From Effrenium voratum (taxonomy: Eukaryota; Sar; Dinophyceae; Suessiales; Symbiodiniaceae): a DNA stretch of 64,000 bases. Positions 44,424-55,631 of the stretch are shown piece after piece; the first letter of the stretch is position 1; each line of letters starts with the position of its first letter. Below the pieces are notes generated by a model. The model was not told the DNA's origin, did no database searches, and worked only from the letters and a program-made list of their open reading frames with translations. The DNA is taken from NCBI GenBank assembly GCA_963377175.1, contig CAUJNA010000469.1, positions 786,333 to 850,332 of the forward strand. Direction: 5' to 3'. The position numbers and the translations under genes were made by a program.

Positions 44424-45292
44424 TTAGCGGCGTTCACCTCCACAAAGGAAGCACGCATGCAACGGACTGCTCTTTGTTGGTTTCCCTGACTACAAATTAT
44501 CATTATCGCCAATGATTCACCCCAGGAAGCGTTCAAAAGCTGCTCAAAACCAGGCACGCATTTGGTTGCCCCTTGAAAGATGATTGCGCGCAATGGGCAC
44601 GCGAAAAACCATGTGCAGAATCCTGGCCTGGCATATCGTTTCTGGCATCTTGTTTGTTTCAGTCAGAATGCAACCCATGGACACCAGGATAGAAATGGTG
44701 ATTGGTGCCACATCATTGTGTATTGATCTGGTCGATTTCATACTGTGGCTTGGCTGAAGCATGACACTCGTTGACCACCAAGTGGTTGGGTGTCTGCTGC
44801 CTGTGTGAGAGGGGCGCGCCGGTTTAGCATGCTCAGCCGTCTGTTCGCCCTTGCTTCCCACTTAGGCGAAAGGTCAATAACCAATTTAAAATTAACATCG
44901 CTACTCTCCGTGGTAGCATATCGAGGCTGGAGGCTCTCTGGCATGTTCCCTACGAACAGCTTTTTATTGGCCTAAAGCATCAAATTGGTGAACTAAATGC
45001 CTAAAGCGCATGCGCAAACACGTGTAGCAATTCTGGCGTGCTTTTTTCTCTCCAACCCTAATCAGAGACATTTTTTCTCACACAGCTACAAAGGGCAAAC
45101 AGGTTGGAACTCAAACCACTTGGACTTTTGCCTTTCAGCCCAGCAAAAGCAATCTCTGCTTTTAAAAGCCATGGGCAAGCACAAGAACAACTCGGGATGG
45201 TCTGGCCCGTTTTTTTTTTTTTGTTTCGCTCTTTTTTTTCTTCTGCCATAGCCATGTGTAACACAAGAAAAACTCGGGATGGTCTGACCATC

Positions 45293-45603
45293 CTAAATTT
45301 CTGAGGCTGCGACAAGCTGGCCATTGCCGTAAGTGAGTCCAGCTTCGCTTCCTGAGGTGATGCCAAAGACTTTCCATTTAAAGAGGCCTTCTGGGAGCTT
45401 CCGGCTGTTAGTCGAGTGAAAAAGGTTTTGCTCACATGACGGCTTGGCTTCCATGCAAGCTCACGAAACCCTACAGATCGTACACTTTGGGACTTTGCTT
45501 TGACAATCCTTTCTTGTAGCTTGCTCTCCAGCAGGTGTCCAACTGTGATACTGCTGTTGCTGTGAACCGCTCCAGGACTGGCAGAGTTGTGCTGTCGAGG
45601 CAT
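45293..45603 (-). CDS. probable first exon, Ser-rich unrecognised protein
   Basis: ATG at 45603 has TGA three codons upstream. 103 codons follow, from M-P-R-Q-H-N-S-A-S-P-G-A-V through L-E-S-K-L-Q-E-R-I-V-K-A-K to S-Q-P-Q-K-F. The frame stays open for 180 residues, but the remainder contains a T-rich tract flanked by a 24 bp direct repeat, so the exon probably ends at a GA donor after TTTAG. No family recognised; Ser, Lys and Gln content suggests disorder. Confidence 0.5.
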
Positions 45604-45959
45604 TGGATTTCACAATTTCGCCTAGTCGGGCTGAGCCGAAACCGGGTGAAACAAAACTTGACCATGGAAAACACCAGCAAATTGGAGATACCAGCAAACT
45701 ATGCAAAATACTAACAATTTGGGAAACCGATGAGAAATACCAGCAAGGGCATCAATTTTCAGCATCCAGCTTGAATTGAATTTCGATGTTCGAACATATT
45801 AGGCCGGTCCATCAAACATAGCCACACATCCAAATTTGCCATTCTTGCCGGATGTCCTGCCCTTCCAAACCAGGCCGTTTCAGCAGCAGATGTGACAAGT
45901 GCAGAGCTGGTGAGACTTCCCATGACATTGGCATGCGGCACATGACAAGTTCAGGACTG

Positions 45960-46141
45960 AAGGGGGGAATGACTTTGTTGATTGGTCGCGAGTGGCGAGT
46001 AACAAGAAGCTATGCACCACTCTTGGCTGCTGGTGGTACCAAGCTGCGATGTGGGCCTTGCTCTTCTGGAACAAGTCATAGTCGCTATTCACCTCACCCA
46101 GCCCAATGCAGCGACGGCCATACCGGCCAAGTGTCCGGCAA
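45960..46141 (-). CDS. internal exon, unrecognised
   Basis: After the acceptor TATTAAG, the frame reads C-R-T-L-G-R-Y-G-R-R-C-I-G-L-G-E-V, then S-D-Y-D-L-F-Q-K-S-K-A-H-I-A-A-W-Y. Clear coding composition. The plus strand is also open here for 132 residues but looks like the mirror of this frame. The 3' edge is undefined. Confidence 0.45.
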
Positions 46142-46259
46142 CTTAATAGTTGGGTGTGCTGCCGGTTTGGCTGTGGTGGGTTTGATATGGGACATCACCC
46201 GCCCTTGTGGGTCTAAATCTGGCGAGTGCCTTTTTCTATGCCCTAGCTAGCTAACCGGC

Positions 46260-47590
46260 GCACAGATCCCGCACAGGTTCATGTTGCTTGGGTGGGGGGG
46301 GCAGGTCCATTGCGCGTCGGCTTTTTTTTGGTCGAACCTGCCCCAAGAGTCGATCACAAAAGCCAAGCTGTGGCTGTGCTGGCCATGTCAAGCGGTTCAA
46401 GCAGCCCAAAACAGCTTGGCAATGCTCCACCAAGAAATGAAGTCAACATGATGAAGAGAAGACTTGTCAGCCGCGTGCCGTCAATTCGAGATGGCTCGCA
46501 GCGAGGACTCCAAACGATTGCTGGAATGCATTGAAGTCAAGGTGGTCATGCACAATTGATGAGGGAACACTTGACCGTCAACACGTGGGCTTAAGCACAG
46601 GGTCGTCAAGATCATGCTGTCCAGGCCAAGGAAGCTAGTTAGAAATGTAATTCGGATTAATCCAGAGGAACATGGTCCTCAGTCTGAATGCAAACTTGGG
46701 GCATGGTCAGAGCTGCTGTGTGGTTCCAAAGGCACGGAATCAGGTGAACGGTCGGAAGAGGTGAGATAAAACATGATAAAGCAAGAAAACTCCGCTGAGG
46801 TTCAACGTGTCCATTGCTCAAGCTTGCCGAAGCCAGGTCAAAGTGGTCGCCGCACAAACAAACTTTAACCTGTTTCACGCGAACTAAACACGCGAGAGCG
46901 TGGCCGTGGCAGCATTGAAATCAGGTGTCAGAGAAAAGGTGAACAAGACACAGTGCATTGCATTGTTCAATCACCGGTCCCAGTGAAAATTGGATACCTT
47001 CCTACAAGGATTGAGCAAATTTGCATGTGAAGTAAACATAAGAGTGTTCAATAGGGGAGGTCAAGCAATCTTGCCCCAGTAGAAACTGCGAGCACCACGT
47101 TTCAACATAGGATTCCAGCAAACGCAGTTCAAAGACAGGCAGCCGACATGGAAGCTCTTTGCAAGCCATGTGACATGTGAACAGAAAGAAAGCCATAAGA
47201 TGATACACACAGAAGCCAGAATGAGACTCCCTGATGGACAAGCAACAGGGAGGGGCAGATGCCAGCGTGCCGAACACAGGGGTTCACTCAACTTGAGTGT
47301 GTTGAAGTATGTACGGTTGACCTGACTTGTTGTTAGTAACAAAGTCGCTTTCTGAAACGAACATCGTCACGAGCAAATAAAGCTACCATGACAGCGCTTA
47401 GCTAACCCACATCTACATTGCGTCAGGTTGGTGAATATCACGAAGTCGTGCAGAATCGCCCCATGCTGCCAACCTCACCACGCCCTTCACCTACCAGCAA
47501 AATGAGCATGGGCCATGCCAACGTAGTTTCACTCGGCCGTAACACGCATGCGGGCAGGCACTTGAACAAACAAGAATAACACTGCTACCT
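46260..47590. other. no supported gene
   Basis: Both strands open at 46320-46530 (Ser/Arg-rich on plus, hydrophobic on minus) without splice support; otherwise featureless. Confidence 0.4.
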
Positions 47591-47597
47591 TGGCGAC

Positions 47598-47848
47598 CTT
47601 TGTGGTGATGTTCTTGGCTTGCCCCTTCAACTGAGACAGCTTCAGCAAACGGGCTGATTGTATGGGCCCATGCGTAAACCGCAATATTGGGCCCCTTCAA
47701 TTCCAAGAACGCCAATTTCAATCCCAAAATCATGAGCCCCCAGCCCTCAGGCAGCCGGGATGCCAATTTATCATCCCCAGATGGGGACCATACGTTGCGA
47801 GGGTGCGGCAGCTCAATAGCCTCGCCCGCGAAGGTCCCGTCTTTGCAC
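47598..47848 (-). CDS. internal exon, 83 codons, unrecognised
   Basis: Acceptor ACTTGAG and GT donor at 47597; phase 2-1. The peptide is C-K-D-G-T-F-A-G-E-A-I-E-L-P-H-P, then L-P-E-G-W-G-L-M-I-L-G-L-K-L and P-N-I-A-V-Y-A-W-A-H-T. A well-structured globular composition, but I do not recognise a family. Confidence 0.55.
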
Positions 47849-47905
47849 CTCAAGTGATTTCAGGGATCCTTGCACGTCAAATGGCGAACAATTTGAGGAA
47901 ACTTT

Positions 47906-47996
47906 GGGTGTGGCACAAAATGAAAGAGCAAGGGTTAGGCAGGTGTTTGTCTTTACCAAGGTGCAAATCTTGTACATTCTTTGAGCCACAGCCTTT
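47906..47996. mobile_element. family-B-like remnant
   Basis: TTTGGGTGTGGCACAAAAT at one end and TTTGAGCCACAGCC at the other; the middle is similar to the 41452 copy. Confidence 0.5.
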
Positions 47997-48012
47997 TCAA
48001 AGGATGAAGTCT

Positions 48013-49059
48013 CTAAACGGTGGCGCCCCAAACAGCGTTCTTTTGCTGTCTCTTCAAGCAATCACAAAAGGGCTTCGCTTCAAAATGCCAATGTTCATTC
48101 AGCCTGTGATTCAATTGACAGGGGTCTTCACAGGCCCCTGCAAGAAGGGGAACCATTTGAACGCTGACCCAAACGTGGGAAAGGGGCTGCCCGCATAAGC
48201 CCAAAAGGCGAGGGGCCCTGTCAGTAAGGCTGTGTCTGTCGCTTTGGGCGATGCAGTCTCTTGATCAATCACTTGATGCAGCTCAGGCACGTCTTTGTCC
48301 TCACAGTTTGGGTGACCAAGCGCCCACAGCAAAGAACAAGTCATGCGGGTCTGTCTTTTTGTTGATGGTATCCCTTTGTTTGATGGTGCGAGGAAATTAC
48401 CAAGCAATCATTTTAGGAGGGTCCGCTCCAAGCTCGGAGTTGCAAACCTCCATGTTCAGCCGGCGCTTGCAATGTCAATGCTCCGACTTGAAGCCGTGTG
48501 TTCCACTCTGAGGCTGAGGCCAGAAATTGTTCTGCGTGTAGTAATCCTGAGGATGGATTGTGACCGTCGGCCGGAGAAGCGAAGGCACGGCCACATCTGG
48601 ATCTACTCCGGATGACACACATCCGGTGTGCCCGCTTTCATGCCGGGCGGCTGTGTAGTAGAAGCCGGAGACCTCGAATAAGTTTCAGAGGAACGCGATA
48701 CACTGAGCTCAGCACACCGCAGAAAGCTAAACGCAGGCTTTGCTTCACGGGCTGCGTGCTTGCAAACAGAAACTGTGTGTGGGGCTCTCTGCCTAGGCGG
48801 GTGACCAACACAAACACTCCTGAGAGGAAGGACGCTTGATCCTGGACGGGGTGCATGAGTCCAATTCGTCTCCAGTGCATCCACATCTGCAACACGAGCT
48901 ATCCCTGGCTCCAACCAGCAGAGATGCTACCAATGCACTCCCGCAAGCCAAACATCCAAAAGGGCGATTGCCTTCAAAAAGAGGCAAGACATGCCCTTCC
49001 ATATTTGCTTCTGAGAGGATGTTCTTGCCTTTGGTGTCTAGAAGTTTCTCTTGCGCCAA
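48013..49059 (-). CDS. five phase-matched exons of a cysteine-containing protein
   Basis: Exons: 49059(approx)-48873, 48819-48673, 48605-48484, 48350-48191 and 48137-48013 with a TAG stop. Joins are 1-1, 1-1, 0-0 and 1-1. The first exon has a Cys-rich end (C-L-A-C-G, then S-C-C-R-C-G-C); the third has H-P-Q-D-Y-Y-T-Q-N-N-F-W; the last has A-C-E-D-P-C and F-C-D-C-L-K. The intron 48190-48138 is 53 nt with a GC donor, and 48872-48820 is 53 nt with a GA donor. The 48672-48606 intron is GT-AG. Function unknown; an extracellular or zinc-binding protein is possible. A GA donor before the last stop could instead link to 47848-47598. Confidence 0.5.
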
Positions 49060-49235
49060 GCAGCTTTGATATTGTTTTCGCGGTTCCAGCCCGACCGGCT
49101 AGCCTTGTATGTGACGCCATAGCCTCGGGACGGACACTGCCAAGGCCAAGAGTCAGCCGACCAATTCACGAAGCATAATTTTGAGCTTGAACCTTTTTTT
49201 TGGACTCAGTCATCACTGAACTACCAGAATAAACA

Positions 49236-49670
49236 CTAAGAATCCATTCGGGCACACTTGTACCATCGGCCTCGTCGCAACTCATTGGTTGGCAGTAATG
49301 CCGGTAGCCGATTCATCAAAGGGTGGCAAACACAATAACGTGTTTCCAACTTCGCCTCTACCCCCCAAATGAAAAGGGGTTCCAAACACACAAGTTCGAA
49401 CAGGCTAGTTTTGGAAGCTGCCAAAAGGCCAGATCCACTGTTTCTGGATGTTCCTCCAATATGGCCCAATGGTGACGGATGCATGTTTCCATCACGAGCA
49501 GCTAGCAACGCAACCCGAGCACCTCCAAGCAAGCGACGGCTCCCGGGTCTTCTGTTGACGTCCCTCCGATTTCCATGCGCTGCGAGCAAAAACGGCCCCT
49601 CGTTGGCCCACTTTTGGCAAATGCTTGCCTCAAAGGCATCCACAGAGTTTGGCAGAAAGCCATTTTTCAC
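49236..49670 (-). CDS. long open frame (144 codons), unrecognised
   Basis: Open from about 49670 to TAG 49238-49236, with plausible codon use: N-G-F-L-P-N-S-V-D-A-F-E-A-S, then N-R-R-D-V-N-R-R-P-G-S-R-R and Y-C-V-C-H-P-L-M-N-R-L-P. There is no ATG at its start, so it is a 3' exon or two exons read through. A frame starting at an internal ATG (49661) is shorter. Confidence 0.4.
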   Translation of the reverse strand: MKNGFLPNSVDAFEASICQKWANEGPFLLAAHGNRRDVNRRPGSRRLLGGARVALLAARDGNMHPSPLGHIGGTSRNSGSGLLAASKTSLFELVCLEPLFIWGVEAKLETRYCVCHPLMNRLPALLPTNELRRGRWYKCARMDS

Positions 49671-49707
49671 CCCCGCTACAACCCCATGTCATGATTAGCG
49701 TGGGGAC

Positions 49708-49790
49708 CAGTTATAGAATGTGTATTTTATTGTTTGCTTCGCCTTTGAGTCACAGGCAAAATGTACAAACATGTATCCTAAGTCTACCCC
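49708..49790. repeat. dispersed ~80 bp repeat (copy 2)
   Basis: AGTTATAGAATGTGTATTTTAT, TTGAGTCACAGGCAAAATG, ATGTATCCTAAGTCTA: ~80% match to 9878-9956. It lies just upstream (minus sense) of the 49670-49236 frame. Confidence 0.6.
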
Positions 49791-50199
49791 AGATGTGCGT
49801 AAAAACGGCCTTCCAGCCGTAACAAAAACCAACTATGAATCAAGCTGTAGCCAATCCTTCTGCACATGGAAGCTCCTGTCGTTCGAGGAGTGCCCCCTCT
49901 GCATTGATTTCATGTCAAGTTATGGTCCGGTTCGCCAGGACCAGAGAGGACCGGAGAGGACCGGAGACCGGATTCAGAGAATCTCAATGCTCAAGAACCT
50001 TGTCCATCATGGTCAAAACGGGGAGCCGGTGTCGCAAAACAGGGGTCCCAGGCTCGAATCCCCCTGCCGGCTGTTTGCTGGTTTGGGTTTCCTGCCTCCT
50101 TTTTTGCGAAAATCTGGAAAAACTCTGTGTTTTTGGACGTCCTCTTTGCGAAAACGCTGGAAAAACCGTATTTTTTTTGCGGGAAATACTGCGGAGCAC

Positions 50200-50520
50200 A
50201 AGGGGAAATGCAAGGAAGTGCAAGGAAATGAGGGGAGGAAATAGGAAGTCGACATGACAGGAAAGCAACGGGAAATGAAAGGGAAACAAAGGGGAACTGA
50301 GGAGAGTGCAGGGGGAATGAAAACGACGGGATATGTAGGGAACTGACTCGCAACGAAAGAACGGGACATGCATGGAAAATGAAGCGGACATACCGAGAAA
50401 ATGACAGGGACATGAAGGGGGAGTTGAAAGGAATGGAAGGGACATGACCAGGACATCATGGGAAACGTGAAAAGGACATGAAGGGGAAATCAAGGGGAAA
50501 GCCAGTAGTGAGATGACAGT
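50200..50520. repeat. degenerate GGGAAATGAAAGG-type repeat
   Basis: Purine-rich ~12 bp units (GGACATGAAGGGG, GGGAAATGAAAGGG) run into the GA tract that follows. Confidence 0.7.
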
Positions 50521-50582
50521 GCAAGGTCATGAAGGGGCAGTGCCCGGACATCGAGGCAACTCAGGGGGGACGTGACGCTGCA

Positions 50583-50739
50583 ATGCAGAGAGAGAGAGGG
50601 AGAGACAGGGAGAGAGCGGGAGAGAGAGAGAGAGAGAGGGAGAGAGAGAGACACAGAGAGCGGGAAAGAGAGAGAGAGAGAGAGACAGAGACAGAGCCAG
50701 AGTCACAGAAAGAGACAGAGTAAGAGACAAACAAAGAGG

Positions 50740-50773
<34 letters not shown>

Positions 50774-50810
50774 GGCACAGAAAGACAGAGAGAGAGAGAG
50801 AGAGACAGAG

Positions 50811-50849
<39 letters not shown>

Positions 50850-50944
50850 CTCGGTCCTCCAGTAGAGAGGTTAGAATAAGGGTGCCCTTTTTCTGTAGAG
50901 GGGCGTGGACAGGAAGGAGACAGGGAGACAGAAAGAGACAGAGT

Positions 50945-51004
<60 letters not shown>

Positions 51005-51040
51005 AAGAGATAGAGAGAGACAGAGAGAGGCAGATTGAGG
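50583..51040. repeat. (GA)n and GAGACAGA tract
   Basis: Two GA-rich blocks (50583-50850, 50930-51040) split by the truncated family-A element. Confidence 0.95.
50850..50898 (+). mobile_element. truncated family-A element inside a GA repeat
   Basis: Only the left half (GGTCCTCCAGTAGAGAGG to the CTGTAG core) is present, joined at both sides to GA-rich repeat. A broken copy. Confidence 0.65.
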
Positions 51041-51369
51041 AGAGAGAGGCTTGGGGGGATGGGGAGGATGGGGAGCAAAGGAAAAACGGAACAAGAAACG
51101 GAACACGACAGCTCTTAGACGTGCACAGCCCTCGATATCTTGCAAATGGAGGCGGTCTCTCACGAAGCAACAGACAGCAACAGGCTTTGTTGAACAGAGC
51201 TGTGGGAAATGGAATCCACTTCTACAACAGCAAGGGCTTCCCAAACACTAACCCCCCCATATACACGGGAAGATTCCCTTGTATCACAGAAGTGGGGGTA
51301 AACCCCCTGATCCACCAGCCCTGTTGAAGGATATAAATCCATCAAGCAAATGTTTCAGGGTTGTGGGAT

Positions 51370-51527
51370 CCTTGCCATCAGCTGGCCATTTGTTTTGCTT
51401 TTTGGCCCCTGCGCTCGCTGGTTTCCGCGCCGAGTGGCTGAGCCCCACCTCAATCTTACTGCTGGTCCAGGTGATCGAGAGCTGAGTGCCGCCGAGGTTG
51501 TAGTTCCATGAGCTGCCCTGAGAGAGG
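51370..51527 (-). CDS. exon with beta-sheet-like sequence
   Basis: Strong acceptor (CCCTCTCTCAG). The frame is G-S-S-W-N-Y-N-L-G-G-T-Q-L-S-I-T-W-T-S-S, then K-I-E-V-G-L-S-H-S-A-R-K and a Lys/Ala-rich tail. The alternating hydrophobic pattern could continue the gene at 52478-54895, but the joining phase is not certain. The 3' edge may be a GA donor near 51370. Confidence 0.45.
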
Positions 51528-51559
51528 GAATTCCGGAAGGGAGCTACCAAAAGCAAAAC

Positions 51560-51815
51560 TAGGGTGTGTGCGTGTGTGTGCATGTGTGTGTGTGTGTGTG
51601 GAGTGGTGTGGTGTGGTGTGGTGTGCTGTGGTGTGGTGTGCTGTGCTGTGGTGAGGTTGGGCTGGGTTGGGTTGGGTTGGGTTGGGTTGGGGTGGCGTGG
51701 GTTGGGTTGGGTTGGGGTGGGGTGTAGTGTGTGTGTGTGTAGTGTGTATGTGTGCGTGTGTATGTGTGTCGTGTGTGTGTGTGTGTGCTGTGTATGTGTG
51801 TGGTGGGCCATGCCA
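51560..51815. repeat. GT-rich tract with GGTTG and GTGTGGT blocks
   Basis: TG dinucleotides, then (GTGTG)n, (GGTTGGGTT)n and again TG. GGTTG units dominate the centre. Confidence 0.9.
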
Positions 51816-52477
51816 CGTACTGCATGCTAAACATGTGGACTTTGGCAGTCACGGTTCAAATGATCAGGCCCGCAGCAGCTACAAAACAGCATCTGTAGAA
51901 GCCAGCATAAGTTAAACAGCATCTCTAAATTGTAGAATTGTAGGCGGTATAGAAACAAGCATCCGGCATGTCTGAACTCTAGAAGAAGTGGAAAATGGGG
52001 GGCTAACAGCACTTGTAGAAACAAGCATCCAGGGAGAAAAGGCAACCGCGACTAGCCAAAAGCCAACCGTTGACGGCTTGCTAAACATTCACTAGGTGTC
52101 ATCCAAATGGCTTGCTGGTGCGATAGCTAGGGAACCGAGTGTTGGGAACAAACCGTTTGGGAATTCCCGAACAGAGCAAACCACAGGGGATGGTTGAGGG
52201 GGCTCGCTCCCTCATTGCCTGCTCGCTTCGATCTCTCAACGCCCCGCGCGCACAGGGACCCAACGCATGTCGAGCAATCTGCTACAGCTGCCTCGCAAGC
52301 CACCGAAAATCCACAAAGAATCCCACTGACATCCCCAGCATTCCCCAGCAAACCCTGAAACCTCCAGCGCATGTGACGACTTCTTCTCAAGCATGCGTCA
52401 GGAGACTGGCACATGCCATAGGTGAATTGAAGGAAATAACGTGGGTGCAGCATGGTTCCCGATCACCAGGCAAGATT

Positions 52478-54895
52478 TCAGGATCTGCGCTGACTGAGGC
52501 CAGGCACACTCCCCTGCCAAACGTTGGCGATCGGCTGGTCGTTCCACTTCACAACCCACGACGGGTTGTTGTTGACGCCTGGGCACGCCGTTTCAATCGC
52601 GCTTGCCCCACCTGCCCTTGCCAGAGCTTCTATGCATGGAAGCCATCGTGAGGCCAAGGCAAATGCACAGATACAGCTCAACTCCTTGCGACCTTCCGCC
52701 GCATAAGTGAGGCCAGTGACAACCCCTTGCCCACACTTGAAAAAGAACATTTGCCCAAAAATGAACCCTCACTTCCCGAGTTTTGATGGTCCCAAAGAAG
52801 CCTGAACTTGTTGTTGGCCACTAAAATGGCTCAAACCCAAAACATGACTCAAGTCCGGGAAGTCGGGCAAGAAACAGACCACTTGCGGCCGAGCAGCGGA
52901 TGGTGAGGACGTTCTTGCTCAGGAACAGGCCGCCGAAGGCGGCACCCATGGTCACAGAGGGGCTGCGCGGGCCGTAGAGGCCCTGCACCCACATGAAGTT
53001 GGGACTGCCCGGGCAGCTCCTAAGCTCAAGCTTGCCCCTGAACCTGATGAGGGTTTCCCCCCTCTCGGGGTTGAAGAGGTGGTATACTCATCAAGATCCA
53101 CCATTACCAGTCTGGCTCCTTGTGAGGTGACAAGGTCAGCTCAAGCTTTCCATGTGGCCATGAGTCAAAATCCAAATCGTACCCAGTGAACATCCCAATC
53201 CAACCACTAGAATAGACTAAAATGGGTGGTGAATTCACCTACCCCAAAATGGTACCATTGGTGTTGACCCACAGCCATGTAAGTGATTTGTGAACCTCTC
53301 ATCAAGTTCCACCACTACCTTGGGTCTGCTGCTGCTGCTGCTGATGGCTGCTCATGATGCTGCTGATGCTGCTGTCGTGATTTTGGTTGTCGTTGTGCTC
53401 GCTTTAGGTCGGGGATGCCACGAGAAGCAAACAGAGAAGGGCGACTACTTGCCATTGCATCAGCTGAGCATTTCGAGCCTACGCCTAAAACTCGCCCCAG
53501 CTCGTGCGCACTCGATCCTCCTGAATGCTCAACATTGAGAAGTCTTTTTTCAAGAATGGGCCTCCAAATGCCTCCAAGCACGTCCAAGCTCCTAAAGATA
53601 GGCAAGACCATAGGTTCCATTCTTGGTTCAAATGGCCCTGGTAGATTAATAACCAGGTCCATCTATTTTCGACCACTTGGTCGCCGACAAGACCTCTCCG
53701 CAAAACGTGTGTCACTTTCTGTGGGCCCAATGGAAAACCCACCTTCTCCCAAAAGGCCAAAAAATCCAAAGAACCGCGCCCGAACGGCTATGAATTCTAA
53801 TGGGGAATTTTCTGAATAGTGCTTGGTGGACATAAATCCCGACCTAAATGATGTCCACCAAAGGGACCCTAATTGAAACTACCTAAATGATGTCCATCAA
53901 AGGGGCCCCTAATTAACACTCATAGCCAAATAGCCATAGAGAACCAACAAGCAACCTGGCATTGCCAAGTGGCTGCTTGAAGACCCAGTGCGTTCCCGGC
54001 ACCAAGGGATCAGAGCGGCGCCCGCCATCTGAGTCGATTTTGCGGAATTGGTCCCCCAGTTTGCTTCCATTTGCTTTTTGAAGCCCTGGAAAAAGTACAA
54101 ATATTGCCAGTAGTGATAGATTCCCTTTAACACCAACAGGGGAAATATGCAATAAATATGACATGTTCCTAAGTAAATGGAAGTTTGAATTGGTCCCGAA
54201 GCCCCACGAGAAACCAGTCAGCTGATCTCTGCATCCAATCAAACCCCTGATTGTGGCTCTGCCGTTTGCAACTCTCCTGCCTTTGGCCTTACAAATCTGA
54301 GGAATGCTAGTCTTGCCAAATGAGACGTCAACAAATCAAACAAGCTACGCAGTCTGCAAGGCCTAATTAGTATCCTCAAGCTGTAGCCTTGTTAGTTCCA
54401 CTCGCCGGAGGCTCTCACTTTAATCTACAGGTTTCCAAAGTGTGCATCCAGTAGCTTAATGCCTCTCTGCCGCACGCACCTTCCGAAACATGTCATGCCA
54501 ATCCGAGCGAACCATCTAAAAACCTGCGGTCATCATGTTCACCATTTCCATGAAGTTATCAGCGTCAGAATCTGGATAGGCTTCTCTCGAACTGGCCACT
54601 TTAAAAATGACTTTGACACTGGTACCGAACCATCTCACAACCGCTACTTGGGCGCTGTAGATCCCCCAGCAAAAAGTTTAACTGTTTGCTGGCTAAAAGG
54701 AAATATGAGGTGAATCGAAAAAGTTCAAGTCTAAAAATCCAAGCCAACAGCAGTAGAGGCTATTCACCCCCACAACCCCTCGCCGGATTGACTTCGGGGG
54801 CCAAGTGCCAAGGCGTGGCCGAGCCACGGCAGGTGAAGTGCGGATCTCCGGTCCAGCAGTTGTAGAAGTCCCCGCCGATAGGCGGCGGCCCGGTC
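52478..54895 (-). CDS. four phase-matched exons; von Willebrand type D-like (tentative)
   Basis: Exons 54895-54777, 54085-53956, 53043-52883 and 52578-52478 join 1-1, 2-2 and 1-1, with GT donors throughout. Exon 1 has D-F-Y-N-C-W-T-G-D-P-H-F-T-C. GDPHF is the hallmark opening of VWD domains, although the usual F-D-G does not follow. Exon 3 has K-L-E-L-R-S-C, V-Q-G-L-Y-G and S-V-T-M-G-A-A-F-G-G, and exon 4 has W-V-V-K-W-N-D-Q-P-I, all in keeping with the strand pattern of such domains. If so, the product is secreted or surface-bound. The 5' part was not found; a TGA at 52478 may be the true end or lie past a donor. Confidence 0.45.
53151..53281. mobile_element. family-C TIR element
   Basis: Starts CATGTGGCCATGAGTCAAAA and ends GTTGACCCACAGCCATGT, with the same CAGTGAACATCCCAATCC block as 26092. 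Lies in the intron right after exon 53043-52883 on the upstream side. Confidence 0.7.
53828..53925. repeat. GATGTCCACC inverted and direct repeats
   Basis: GGTGGACAT at 53828 is inverted to ATGTCCACC at ~53860. The segment CCTAAATGATGTCCACCAAAGG is then repeated directly ~45 bp on with two changes. Confidence 0.6.
54648..54765. mobile_element. family-D TIR element
   Basis: Starts GGGCGCTGTAGATCCCCCAG, then CAAAAAGTTTAACTG, ending AATCCAAGCCAACAGCAG. Lies in the first intron of the VWD-like gene, ~12 bp from the exon 54777 border. Confidence 0.65.
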
Positions 54896-54984
54896 CTTGG
54901 GGGGCGGGATTATTTTTCCCCAACAGCTGAAAGCTTTGGGGTCTCAGCTCAGGTAGGCTCCGGGGTGGTCTGGGGCGGCCCTGA

Positions 54985-55615
54985 CATAAGGTTCCACGAG
55001 GGTTCCACCAGGGTTCCACGACGGTTCCACCAGGGTTCTGCAAGGTAAGGTTCCACGAAGGTTCCACCACCAGGGTTTTAGCAGGGTTCCACGAGGTTCT
55101 TCGAGGGCTTTGAGGTAAGGTTCCACGAGGGTCTGTTTGCGGCCACAAGGGTTCCACGAGGGTTCCACCAGGTTCTGCTAGGTAAGGTTCCATGAAGGTT
55201 CTACCAGGAGGGCTGCGGGGTGGTCCGGGGTGGTTTGGGGTAAGGTTCCACGAGGGTCTGTTTGCGGGGCACCAGGTTGTTCCATGAAGGTTCCACCACC
55301 ACCGTTCTAGCAGGGTTCCACCAGGTTGTTCAAGGGCTGCGGGGTGGTCCGGGGTGGTTCGACCACGAGGGTCTGTTTGCGGTGCACGAGACAAGGGTTC
55401 CGCGAGGCTTTCACCCATTTGAACCAGGGTTGCACCAGGTTCTGCAAGGTAAGGTTCCATGAAGGTCCCAGAAAACAGAGGTAGGGTTCCATGAGGGTTC
55501 AGGGTTCCACGAGGGCTGTGGGACGGTCCGGGCGGCCCTGACATCTGCAAGAATTCCGCAAGAGTTTCACAAGGCTCCACAAGTTCCACGAGGGTTCCAG
55601 AAATGTTCTGCAAGG
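54985..55615. repeat. GGTTCCACGAGGGTTCCACC minisatellite
   Basis: Units of ~17 bp (GGTTCCACGAGG, GGTTCCACCAGG, GTTCTGCAAGGTAAG) and a longer unit containing GGGCTGCGGGGTGGTCCGGG. Diverged units continue at 55915-56070. It sits upstream of the VWD-like exons. Confidence 0.85.
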
Positions 55616-55631
55616 TTCCGTGGTTTGCCCT

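Noticed and set aside
50019..50070. tRNA-like GGCTCGAATCCCCC with pairing arms
   Set aside because: The arms pair as one long hairpin (GCCGG, CAGGGG) but do not make a cloverleaf with A-box, anticodon arm and T-arm spacing.
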